From an uncultured Bacteroidales bacterium (GTDB lineage Bacteria > Bacteroidota > Bacteroidia > Bacteroidales > WCHB1-69), in contig CAJOQK010000172.1 in the NCBI GenBank assembly GCA_905236885.1, positions 1 to 39,083 of the forward strand: DNA of 39,083 bases, given 5' to 3'. Every line of letters starts with the position of its first letter. Within the stretch, counting starts at the first letter, position 1. The translations under genes were made by a program, and so were the position numbers. A model generated the notes under the pieces. It was not told where the DNA came from. It made no database searches and saw nothing but the letters and a program-made list of their open reading frames with translations. Below are positions 27,761 through 36,383 of this stretch, piece by piece.

Positions 27761-28905
27761 TGCCGGGGCTTTACATTCATTTCCCTTTTTGCCGGCAAAA
27801 ATGCACCTATTGCGGATTTTATTCCGTGACGCGGGTGGCGTTTGTGCCTGATTTTTTGGCAGCCCTGAAAAAAGAGATCCGCCTGCGGGCGGATACTTTT
27901 GTTTTCAAGCCGTTTGACACGCTTTATATAGGTGGAGGAACACCATCGTTGCTGCATCCGGATGAGATTCAGGATATCATAAATTGTGTTGAAGAGCATT
28001 ACGGACTCACAAATGATGCGGAAATAACCATTGAGGCCAATCCAAACCATCTGACGGATGAATATTTCAAGGCTTTGCGGCAGACAAAGGCCAACCGGTT
28101 GAGCATCGGCATACAGTCCTTTTTTGACGAGGATTTGAAGGCAATTCATCGCATACATAGTGGCAAGGAGGCGGAAAAATCATTGGAACTGGCGGAAAAA
28201 TATGGTTTCAACAATCTCTCTGCCGATTTGATTTATGGATTGCCCGGTTCCTCTTTGTCACGATGGAAGGCCAATTTGGAGAAGGTGGCGCATCTGCCTC
28301 ACTTATCCTGTTACCAGCTGACGTTGGAGGAGGGGAGCGTTTTGTATCGGCAGGTATCTCAGGGCCATGTGCGGCTGCCGGATGAAGAGGAGGTTGAGGA
28401 ACAGTACCGCTGTCTGATGGATTTTGTCGCAGCCCATGACTTTTTGCAGTATGAGGTTTCAAATTTCTGCAAGGGTAATGCCTTTTCCCGTCACAACACG
28501 GCCTACTGGAAGGATGAACCATATCTCGGCCTCGGTCCCGGAGCGCATGGCTACCAGCTGGACTGCCGTATCTGTAACCTGCCTGATGTTCCGGGCTATA
28601 TCCGGATATTATCCCAAATCCGGTCTGCGGAGGAATGGCGTTGCCAGGAGCAGCTGCTTTTTGAGAAGGAGATGCTTACGCCGCAAATGAAATATAATGA
28701 ATATGTAATGACCTCATTGCGCACCTGCTGGGGCTGCGATTTGACCCGTCTGCGTGAAAAATGGGGCTCAAGTTATGAACAATATTTGCTGGAGCAGTTA
28801 AGACATGTTCCTGAGAACCATTATATAATAAAAGATTCAAAACTTATTCTCACCCATCAGGGGCTTCGTTTAGCGGATGGCATTGCCGCCACGCTGTTTG
28901 TATGA
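27760..28905 (+). CDS. hemW: HemW-like radical SAM protein (coproporphyrinogen III oxidase-like)
   Basis: GLYIHFPFCRQKCTYCGFYSVT radical SAM cluster, LYIGGGTPSLL, EANPNHLT, RLSIGIQSF, DLIYGLPG, GLGPGAHGY. ATG at 27760 preferred over the TTG at 27757. Confidence 0.92.
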   Translation: MPGLYIHFPFCRQKCTYCGFYSVTRVAFVPDFLAALKKEIRLRADTFVFKPFDTLYIGGGTPSLLHPDEIQDIINCVEEHYGLTNDAEITIEANPNHLTDEYFKALRQTKANRLSIGIQSFFDEDLKAIHRIHSGKEAEKSLELAEKYGFNNLSADLIYGLPGSSLSRWKANLEKVAHLPHLSCYQLTLEEGSVLYRQVSQGHVRLPDEEEVEEQYRCLMDFVAAHDFLQYEVSNFCKGNAFSRHNTAYWKDEPYLGLGPGAHGYQLDCRICNLPDVPGYIRILSQIRSAEEWRCQEQLLFEKEMLTPQMKYNEYVMTSLRTCWGCDLTRLREKWGSSYEQYLLEQLRHVPENHYIIKDSKLILTHQGLRLADGIAATLFV

Positions 28906-28924
28906 CGGGACTTGTTCACCGTTT

Positions 28925-30190
28925 TTATTCGTAAATATCACTGTCACAGATATTGATAAGTTTATATACCTTGTCGCTGCGCCGTACGGTGCCGGAAACA
29001 GGAATTGAGCAGACCGTTCCTTTGGAGGCGCATGCCACCGGTTGGAGCTCCACCCTGATTTCCCGAATCTGTTCCTCCATCACTCCTGTGGTGGGGCCGA
29101 TAATCAGAATTTCATCGCCGGTTTGCATGCTTTCGTTTTCCATGAGTATTTCCGCCACCTGCTTGCGTGAGAAAAAGTTATTCACTTTTCCAACGTAAAT
29201 TTTTGTCTTACGGGCTTGTGAACCATATCTTTCTGTCCATTCACCAAGTTTTCTGCCCAAGTAGTATCCGTCCCAGAAGTCGCGGTTGTACACTTCGCGC
29301 AGCCGACGGGTCCAATCCTTCACTTTCTCCTCTCCGTAGGTATGGTCGCGGCAGGCTTCCACCGCTTCCTTGTAGCAGCAGGTCACCCTCTTCACATATT
29401 CGGGGGAGCGTCCCCTTCCTTCAATTTTCAGAATTGAAACTCCGGCGTACAGTATCTTGTCCAAAAAGCCGATGGTGCACAAATCCTTAGGGGAGAGAAT
29501 GTATTTGCCGTCAACCAGCAGTTCCGTCCCCTCTTCGGCATCCCTTACGGTGTATTTGCGGCGGCATAGCTGCAGGCAGGCGCCCCTGTTGGCTGAGGCA
29601 TGCAGGTTGTCCAGGCTCAGGTAGCACTTTCCGGAGATGGCCATGCAGAGGGCTCCGTGTGCGAACACTTCAATTTTCACCAGTTCCCCACTTGGTCCTT
29701 TTATCCGCTCCTTCCGAATGCCCTCCACAATCTCTTTCACCTGTTTCAGATTCAGCTCCCTGGCTGTCACCATCACATCGGCGAATTGGGCGTAAAAACG
29801 AACTGCTTCCAGATTGGTGATGTTACATTGGGTGGAGGCATGGATTCTGAGACCGATTTTTTGAGCCTTCGTTATGACTGCCCAATCGGAGGCGATAACG
29901 GCTGTCACACCTTCTTTCCTGGCGGCATGCAGCAGCTCCCTCATCTCATCCGTTTCATCGGAATAGACAATGGTGTTTACTGTGAGATAGGTGTTGGTCT
30001 GGTGTTTGCGGCAAATACTGACAATCTCCCGCAGGTCATCCAGTGAAAAGTTTGCGGTGGAACGTGCCCGCATGTTCAGTTTGCCTATGCCGAAATAGAC
30101 CGAGTCCGCACCGGCCTGGATGGCTGCCTGCAGGGATTCGAAGGAGCCGACGGGAGCCATAATTTCCACTTTTTCTTTGATTTCTTCCAT
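28925..30190 (-). CDS. Peptidase U32 family protein (TrhP/YegQ-like)
   Basis: IMAPVGSFESLQAAIQAGADSVYFGIGKLNMRARSTANFSLDDL, GLRIHASTQCNITN, VFAHGALCMAISGKCYLSLDNLHASANRGACLQLCRRKY (U32 signature), ILKIEGRGRSPEYV. Confidence 0.9.
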   Translation of the reverse strand: MEEIKEKVEIMAPVGSFESLQAAIQAGADSVYFGIGKLNMRARSTANFSLDDLREIVSICRKHQTNTYLTVNTIVYSDETDEMRELLHAARKEGVTAVIASDWAVITKAQKIGLRIHASTQCNITNLEAVRFYAQFADVMVTARELNLKQVKEIVEGIRKERIKGPSGELVKIEVFAHGALCMAISGKCYLSLDNLHASANRGACLQLCRRKYTVRDAEEGTELLVDGKYILSPKDLCTIGFLDKILYAGVSILKIEGRGRSPEYVKRVTCCYKEAVEACRDHTYGEEKVKDWTRRLREVYNRDFWDGYYLGRKLGEWTERYGSQARKTKIYVGKVNNFFSRKQVAEILMENESMQTGDEILIIGPTTGVMEEQIREIRVELQPVACASKGTVCSIPVSGTVRRSDKVYKLINICDSDIYE

Positions 30191-30366
30191 GGTCTGCTTA
30201 TGTTCAATCGGTCAAATAACGCAAAATGAGGCGTAAAATTTTGTGATGTCCGTAAAATCATCAAAAAACTCCCTCCAAATAGAACTTTTTATGGCTGGTT
30301 TGCGTATAATGTATGGGTGCAAAAAATATTTTACATTTAAATAGCATTTGATGTTAAAAAAAAATA

Positions 30367-30374
30367 TACCTTTG
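30367..30374 (+). promoter_or_regulatory. Candidate Bacteroidota promoter (-7 TACCTTTG; TTTG at 30347-30350)
   Basis: Exact TAnnTTTG 20 nt upstream of the PorP-family ATG, with TTTG 16 nt further upstream (shorter than consensus spacing). Confidence 0.6.
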
Positions 30375-30393
30375 CGAATTAAATAGGAATCAA

Positions 30394-31413
30394 ATGGGTA
30401 GAGAACTGAAAGTTATATTAATCGCCTTATTATCAGTACTTTTCAGTACAGGTGCCTTATATGCACAAGATGTGCATTTTTCGCAATTCTATGCAAATCC
30501 CCTCTATTTGAATCCCGCTTTTTCAGGAACACGTGTATGTCCGCGCATTATTGCCAATTTTAGGGAGCAATGGCCCAGTGTTACAGGAGACTTCATGTCT
30601 TATTCAGCCTCTTTTGACCAGCATTTTGAGGCTATACACGGAGGTTTGGGCGTGTTGTTCCTGGGAGATCAGGAGGCCATAGGAACAGTGAGAACCAATG
30701 CTTTCAGTTTGATTTATGCCTATCATGCGAACCTTACCGAAAAGCTGTCCATGCGTTTGGCTTTGCAGGGTACGTTCCAGCAAAAAACGTTGGATTGGGA
30801 CAAACTGACATTTGGCGACATGATTGACCCCAAATTCGGTTTTGTATATGAGACTCAGGAGCATTTGAACTACCTTAGCAAGGGATTGCTTGACTTTTCC
30901 TTTGGTGCCCTCTTTTATGCGGAACGCTTTTATGGAGGTTTTACTGCCAACCATTTCACACAACCCAAAGAGGGTTTCCTAGTGAGTGGGGATCAGAACG
31001 CCTGCCGTCTGCCCATGAAACTGACGGTGCATGGCGGTGCAGTCTTCAATATCAAGAGGGAGTCAAAAATGCACAACAGCTATGGTGACATGTCCATTTC
31101 CCCCAATTTGGTCTTCCAGTACCAGTCGCGCCTGTCGGGTGGGGCTGCCTATACGACGCTCAATTTGGGAACCTACTACAATGTCTATCCTTTGTCGGTG
31201 GGTGCATGGTACCGGATGGGATTCAACAATCCTGATGCCTTGATTCTTTTGTTTGGGATAGAATATTTAAATGTAAAGATGGGATATTCCTACGACATCA
31301 CTATCAGCGAATTCTCGGAAACGGGAGGTGCCCATGAGGTCTCCCTGCAGGTGCAGCTGCCTTGTCCGGAAAAGGGTCCTCGTACTCGTCCTATCAAATG
31401 TCCCGTATTTTAA
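30394..31413 (+). CDS. PorP/SprF family type IX secretion system-associated membrane protein
   Basis: Signal peptide then QDVHFSQFYANPLYLNPAFSGT...RIIANFREQWPSV...YSASFDQ, C-terminal RPIKCPVF; typical PorP/SprF pattern. Confidence 0.92.
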   Translation: MGRELKVILIALLSVLFSTGALYAQDVHFSQFYANPLYLNPAFSGTRVCPRIIANFREQWPSVTGDFMSYSASFDQHFEAIHGGLGVLFLGDQEAIGTVRTNAFSLIYAYHANLTEKLSMRLALQGTFQQKTLDWDKLTFGDMIDPKFGFVYETQEHLNYLSKGLLDFSFGALFYAERFYGGFTANHFTQPKEGFLVSGDQNACRLPMKLTVHGGAVFNIKRESKMHNSYGDMSISPNLVFQYQSRLSGGAAYTTLNLGTYYNVYPLSVGAWYRMGFNNPDALILLFGIEYLNVKMGYSYDITISEFSETGGAHEVSLQVQLPCPEKGPRTRPIKCPVF

Positions 31414-31448
31414 CAATTAATGGAATAATAACTCAAAATAGTGATAAG

Positions 31449-32936
31449 ATGAAGCGTCAAAGAACATTACTGGTATTAGGTGCAATGCTTTGCACAATGG
31501 CATTCTTCGGTTGCAGCAAGGAGGTTTCCAGAACAACCGGATGGGAATACAACAATGCCAAAAACGGCGGTTTTGAGGTTCGCCCCTATCAGGAACAAAT
31601 CACAGGACCGGGACTGGTCTTTATCGAAGGTGGCCGCTTTACCATGGGCGCCGTGGAAGAGGATGTGATGCGTGAGTATAACAATGTGCCGAGAACGGTT
31701 ACGGTCTCCTCCTTCTATATGGATGAAACCGAAGTCACCAATATTGCCTATCTGGAATATTTATGGTGGTTGAAAAGGGTGTTTGTGCCTGCGGACTTTG
31801 TTTCCGTCTATACCAACGCCTTGCCTGACACCACGGTGTGGAGGGAACGTCTTACTTATAATGAACCCTATGTCGAATATTATCTGCGTTATCCGGACTA
31901 CAGGAATTATCCGGTGGTTGGTGTCTCCTGGACACAGGCCATGAACTATTGCACATGGCGTACCGACCGTGTGAACGAACAGCTGCTGGTGGATGCCGGT
32001 CTGATTAACATGACCAATGAGCCGACGGTTGAGGGCTATTTCAGCACCGAAGCCTATCTCTCCTATGCTGATTACGAGCAGAACAGTGACAAGCGGTTGC
32101 AATATATCTCCACAGGTGAGGAACGGAATGCCACGTTGGAGGATGGTATCCTGCTGCCGCGCTATCGTCTCCCGACAGAGGCTGAATGGGAATATGCTGC
32201 TTTGGCCTTGGTGGGCAATACTTTGGATGGCCGTGTGCTGGAAAGGAGAACCTATCCGTGGAACGGTCAGATTACCCGTACCGATGACAAGAAATATTAT
32301 GGTGAGTTTGTTGCCAATACCCGTAGGGGCAGGGGTGACTACATGGGTATTGCAGGTGACCTGAACGATGGCAGTGTATATACCAATGATGTCTATTCCT
32401 ACTGGCCCAATGATTTTGGGTTGTACAACATGGGCGGCAATGTGGCCGAATGGGTGCTTGATGTCTATCGTCCTATGAGCAGCCAGGATGTGGATGAACT
32501 GAACCCTTTCAGGGGCAATGTCTATATGACTAAGAAACTGGATGATGAAGGTGCCATTGAGGAACGCGATTCCATTGGTAATGTGCCGATGATTCCGGTT
32601 TCCGATTTCAAGAATGACAGACGGAGGAACTACCGTTCTGCTGATAACCGCAACTACCTGGATGGTGACTGGGGCTCCAATCTGGATCAGGAGCAATGGA
32701 AGAACAAACCCAGCGAGGAATCCACTACCAATATGTATGACAAGTCCAGCTATCCTTCAGGCACCTATTCTCTGGTAAGCGACAATACGCGAGTATACAA
32801 AGGTGGTGACTGGAGGCATATCCAGTATTTTGCCAGTCCTGGCACCCGCCGTTATCTTGATCAGGATGAGAGTGCAGCTTACATCGGTTTCCGTTGTGCG
32901 ATGGCACGCATGGGAAGCTCTGTAAAGCGTAAATAA
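31449..32936 (+). CDS. gldJ: GldJ-like SUMF1/FGE-domain lipoprotein
   Basis: ORF 31362..32936; start placed at 31449 (MKRQRTLLVLGAMLCTMAFFGC, lipobox). GPGLVFIEGGRFTMGAVEEDVMREYNNVPRTVTVSSFYMDETEVTNIAYLEYLWWLKRVF and C-terminal TRVYKGGDWRHIQYFASPGTRRYLDQDESAAYIGFRCAM match the GldJ/SUMF1 type. Confidence 0.85.
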   Translation: MKRQRTLLVLGAMLCTMAFFGCSKEVSRTTGWEYNNAKNGGFEVRPYQEQITGPGLVFIEGGRFTMGAVEEDVMREYNNVPRTVTVSSFYMDETEVTNIAYLEYLWWLKRVFVPADFVSVYTNALPDTTVWRERLTYNEPYVEYYLRYPDYRNYPVVGVSWTQAMNYCTWRTDRVNEQLLVDAGLINMTNEPTVEGYFSTEAYLSYADYEQNSDKRLQYISTGEERNATLEDGILLPRYRLPTEAEWEYAALALVGNTLDGRVLERRTYPWNGQITRTDDKKYYGEFVANTRRGRGDYMGIAGDLNDGSVYTNDVYSYWPNDFGLYNMGGNVAEWVLDVYRPMSSQDVDELNPFRGNVYMTKKLDDEGAIEERDSIGNVPMIPVSDFKNDRRRNYRSADNRNYLDGDWGSNLDQEQWKNKPSEESTTNMYDKSSYPSGTYSLVSDNTRVYKGGDWRHIQYFASPGTRRYLDQDESAAYIGFRCAMARMGSSVKRK

Positions 32937-32955
32937 TTGCAATGTTTTAAGGAGT

Positions 32956-32988
32956 AGCCTCCACGTTGTTGGAGGCTTTTCTTTTTTA
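32956..32988 (+). terminator. Rho-independent terminator between gldJ and murF
   Basis: AGCCTCCA-CGTTGT-TGGAGGCT perfect stem followed by TTTCTTTTTT. Confidence 0.88.
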
Positions 32989-33001
32989 GGAGGATCCGAT
33001 T

Positions 33002-34285
33002 ATGCAAATTTCTACATTATATCAAATATACAAATCCCATCCGCAAGTTTGCACCGATACCCGTAACATTATTCCGCAATCCCTTTTCTTTTGTCTGAAG
33101 GGAGAGCGTTTCAACGGCAATCTTTTTGCGCAGGCCGCTTTGGAGAAAGGGGCGGCCTATGTGCTGACGGAGGAGCCGCAAAGCAGGGAGGATGAACGGT
33201 TCATTATTGTGGACAATGTGTTGGAAACGTTGCAGAAGCTGGCGCAGTATCACCGTTTGCAGTTGGATATACCGGTGATAGGCATTACCGGCACCAACGG
33301 TAAAACCACCACCAAGGAGCTTGTCACGGCGGTTTTGTCAAAAAAATACCGCGTGACCGCCACCCAAGGGAACCTGAACAACCATATCGGGGTTCCGTTA
33401 ACTCTTCTCTCCATCCCTCCGGACGCGGAAATGGCTGTGGTGGAGATGGGGGCGAACCATCCGCATGAGATTGCGGAGCTCTGCCGGTTGTCCCAGCCCA
33501 ATTTCGGACTTATCACCAACATCGGCAAGGCACATTTGGAGGGTTTTGGCAATGTGGAGACAATAATAGCTACAAAAACTGCCCTGTATGAAGCGGTCAG
33601 GCAGCGTCAGGGAACCTTGTTCGTTCATGCGGACGACACCCTGCTTATGCAGCAGTCTGAGGGCTGTCGTCGCTTTACCTATGGAAGCTGCGCGTCGGCT
33701 GATGTGAAGGGGGAATTGCTTCCCGGCTCCGTACAAATGTGTTTCAATGAAAATGTTGGAGGGGGAAGGATTCAGACGCAACTGGTGGGTGATTACAATT
33801 TTCCTAATGCCATGGCTGCATTGGCGGTGGGTTGTTATTTCAATGTCGGATTGGAGCAATGCAGGGCTGCCTTGACGGATTATGAACCCGGCAATGGCCG
33901 TTCCCAAATTCTAAAAAAAGGCAAAATACATTTTATTATAGACGCATATAATGCTAATCCGAGCAGCATGTCGTTGGCCATACGGAATATGGCACAACTC
34001 TCCTCGGAACATAAAGTGTTGGTTTTGGGAGATATGCGGGAGTTGGGTCTTGAAAGTTTACGGGAACACCAGCAAATGGTTGATCTTATAGAATCCCTAC
34101 ATTTTGAGTCTGTTTTTTTGCTGGGAGATGAATTTGGAAAAACCACAGCACCGGACAGTTGGAAATTTTCCACCATGGAAGCGCTTAAAGATGCGCTGAA
34201 ATCCTGCCTGCAGCATAAGAATACATCGGTGTTGGTCAAGGGTTCCAGAGGAATGCGTATGGAACGTGTTTTGGAATATTTTTAA
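33002..34285 (+). CDS. murF: UDP-N-acetylmuramoyl-tripeptide--D-alanyl-D-alanine ligase
   Basis: VIGITGTNGKTTTKELVTAVL, TQGNLNNHIGVPLTLL, MAVVEMGANHPHEIAELC, IIDAYNANPSSM motifs. Confidence 0.95.
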   Translation: MQISTLYQIYKSHPQVCTDTRNIIPQSLFFCLKGERFNGNLFAQAALEKGAAYVLTEEPQSREDERFIIVDNVLETLQKLAQYHRLQLDIPVIGITGTNGKTTTKELVTAVLSKKYRVTATQGNLNNHIGVPLTLLSIPPDAEMAVVEMGANHPHEIAELCRLSQPNFGLITNIGKAHLEGFGNVETIIATKTALYEAVRQRQGTLFVHADDTLLMQQSEGCRRFTYGSCASADVKGELLPGSVQMCFNENVGGGRIQTQLVGDYNFPNAMAALAVGCYFNVGLEQCRAALTDYEPGNGRSQILKKGKIHFIIDAYNANPSSMSLAIRNMAQLSSEHKVLVLGDMRELGLESLREHQQMVDLIESLHFESVFLLGDEFGKTTAPDSWKFSTMEALKDALKSCLQHKNTSVLVKGSRGMRMERVLEYF

Positions 34286-34325
34286 TATTAATTTCTTTTA
34301 TTTTAATATATTATTTTAAATTTAA

Positions 34326-35408
34326 ATGAAGTTAACCGAATGCTCTATTGTGGGGATGATGTCGGGAACCTCCTTGGATGGTTTGGATATTGCCTGCTGC
34401 CGTTTTAGCATGAAGGACAAACAATTGCTGCAATATGAAATTCTCCGGGCGGAAACCGTTCCCTATCCTGACTTCTGGGAACAGCGCCTGCGGGCGTTGG
34501 ATGCGGATACGCCTGCCCTGGAGCTGGCAATGGCGCATGTGGAATTGGGGCATTGGATGGGGAGGCAGCTTCATGATTTCGTGAAGCGGAACCGGCTGCA
34601 TCCCGATGCTGCGGCTTCGCACGGCCACACTGTTTTTCATCAGCCTGAAAATGGGATGACCTTGCAAATTGGTGATCCTGCGGCTATTGCGGTGGAGTCC
34701 GGTTTGCCCTGTATCGCCGATTTCCGCTCAGGGGATGTGGCCTTAGGCGGCCAGGGTGCGCCTTTGGTGCCAATCGGGGATATAAGACTGTTTGGCGAAT
34801 ATGACGCCTGCCTGAACATAGGAGGCATTTCCAATATCTCTTTCCGAAGCAAAGTGGGGGAGAAAAGGCTGATGGCCTTTGATGTCGCTCCGGCCAACAT
34901 GGTGCTGAACTTGCTGGCCCGCAGGGAGGGACAGCCTTATGACAGGGATGGGGAACTGGCCGCATCCGGCAAGGTGCTGCCGGAACTGTTGGAAAAACTG
35001 GAGGCCTTGCCCTATTACCGGCAGCCTGCCCCAAAATCGTTGGGAAAGGAATGGGTGGAGCAATGTTTCCTGCCGTTGTTGCCGTTGGAGAAGACCTCTA
35101 CAGCGGATTTGCTGGCAACTGTAACCCTGCACATTGCACGGCAGATTGCGTCGGTTTGTAATGAAAACGGTTTGTCTTCCGTGCTGTTGAGCGGCGGAGG
35201 CGCGAAAAACGGGCATTTGCGTGCCTGTTTGCAGCAGTGTGCTCCCCAGAGCCGTTTCGTATTGCCGTCAGAGGAGGTTGTGGATTACAAGGAGGCGCTG
35301 GTTTTCGCCTTTTTGGGGCTTTTGCGCCTCACGGAATCGGACAACTGCCTGCGTGATGTGACGGGTGCCTTGCGAAACCATTGCGGCGGAGCAGTTTATC
35401 TTCCGTAA
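34326..35408 (+). CDS. anmK: Anhydro-N-acetylmuramic acid kinase
   Basis: IVGMMSGTSLDGLDIACCRF, ASHGHTVFHQPENGMTLQIGDPAAIA, DFRSGDVALGGQGAPLVPIGD, LNIGGISNIS, LLSGGGAKNGHL. Confidence 0.93.
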   Translation: MKLTECSIVGMMSGTSLDGLDIACCRFSMKDKQLLQYEILRAETVPYPDFWEQRLRALDADTPALELAMAHVELGHWMGRQLHDFVKRNRLHPDAAASHGHTVFHQPENGMTLQIGDPAAIAVESGLPCIADFRSGDVALGGQGAPLVPIGDIRLFGEYDACLNIGGISNISFRSKVGEKRLMAFDVAPANMVLNLLARREGQPYDRDGELAASGKVLPELLEKLEALPYYRQPAPKSLGKEWVEQCFLPLLPLEKTSTADLLATVTLHIARQIASVCNENGLSSVLLSGGGAKNGHLRACLQQCAPQSRFVLPSEEVVDYKEALVFAFLGLLRLTESDNCLRDVTGALRNHCGGAVYLP

Positions 35409-35525
35409 CAGTAATACTTTCAATCTCAATTGCTGAATTGTAAAAAATCGATTTACAGAATAATAGTTTTATAGATATAAACAAGTTTCAGTTGTTCCAC
35501 CAATGATGTTGTAAAAAGAGGAGAC

Positions 35526-36272
35526 ATGGTAAGTGTACGTTATATATATCACAGCTGCTTTATGGTGGAGACGGAAAGTCTTCTGCTTGTTTTTGACTAT
35601 TGGAGGGATGATGCTTCCGGAACGCTGCACCGTCGGTTGTCCGAAACGCACAAACCAGTGTATGTGTTCGCTTCACATTTCCATGAAGACCATTATCAGC
35701 CCGAAATTCTGACATGGAAAAACGGTTTGGGCGAGCCGGTCTCCCTGTTGCTCTCTTATGATATTGTCAAAAGGAGGGGAGTGGACAAAAGCCTGTTAAA
35801 GGCTGTTTTGCGCCCTGGTGTCGCTTTTCAGGACGAGTATCTGAAAGTGATGCCGTTCCGTTCCACTGATATAGGCGTTGCGGTGGCGGTTTGGCTGCCG
35901 GACGGCACTGTCGTTTTCCATGCCGGGGATTTGAATAACTGGTATTTTCCTGATGACCCGTCGCATTTGAAGGTGAGTGTCAAGGAGATGGAGGGACTGT
36001 TCCTCTCTGTTATCCGTGAGGTGCGAAAAAAATGCGGTCGGGTGGATTATCTGATGTTTCCGGTGGATTCCCGCCTGGGTGCGGAGATGTGCCGGGGGTT
36101 GTCACAATGGCTTAAACAGGTTCCCACAGGTCATGTTTATCCCATGCATTGTTGGGAAGCCGAATCGGAGGTGGCTGAGGCGTTGGTTCCGCTGCAAGAC
36201 CTGTATCCAGGGTTGGAGATGCACAAACGAGAGGATTTGGCTATAAATTTAAAGGAAATGGATAGGGATTAA
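35526..36272 (+). CDS. MBL-fold metallo-hydrolase-like protein
   Basis: VFASHFHEDHYQPEI (HxHxDH-like), VVFHAGDLNNWYF, and GHVYPMHCWE near the C-terminus. Confidence 0.75.
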   Translation: MVSVRYIYHSCFMVETESLLLVFDYWRDDASGTLHRRLSETHKPVYVFASHFHEDHYQPEILTWKNGLGEPVSLLLSYDIVKRRGVDKSLLKAVLRPGVAFQDEYLKVMPFRSTDIGVAVAVWLPDGTVVFHAGDLNNWYFPDDPSHLKVSVKEMEGLFLSVIREVRKKCGRVDYLMFPVDSRLGAEMCRGLSQWLKQVPTGHVYPMHCWEAESEVAEALVPLQDLYPGLEMHKREDLAINLKEMDRD

Positions 36273-36288
36273 AAAATGTAACTAACTG

Positions 36289-36303
36289 ATATATATATAT
36301 ATA
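36289..36303. repeat. (AT)7 dinucleotide tract
   Basis: ATATATATATATATA just after the MBL-fold gene, about 54 nt upstream of a candidate -7 element. Confidence 0.85.
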
Positions 36304-36356
36304 GTAATTTTTGAAGAAAAATAAGAAAAAAGATGCAATCGTATCCGTTAAATGAT

Positions 36357-36364
36357 TACTTTTG
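36357..36364 (+). promoter_or_regulatory. Candidate Bacteroidota -7 element (TACTTTTG)
   Basis: Exact TAnnTTTG 19 nt upstream of ATG 36384 and 43 nt upstream of ATG 36408. Confidence 0.55.
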
Positions 36365-36383
36365 CAAAATGAAATGACAAGTG

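Noticed and set aside
31761-32696. Antisense ORF (311 aa) opposite gldJ
   Set aside because: Shadow of a clear SUMF1-domain gene.
35434-35460. TGTAAA-n7-TTTACA inverted repeat upstream of the MBL-fold gene
   Set aside because: Short AT-rich arms in AT-rich intergenic DNA; likely chance without comparative support.
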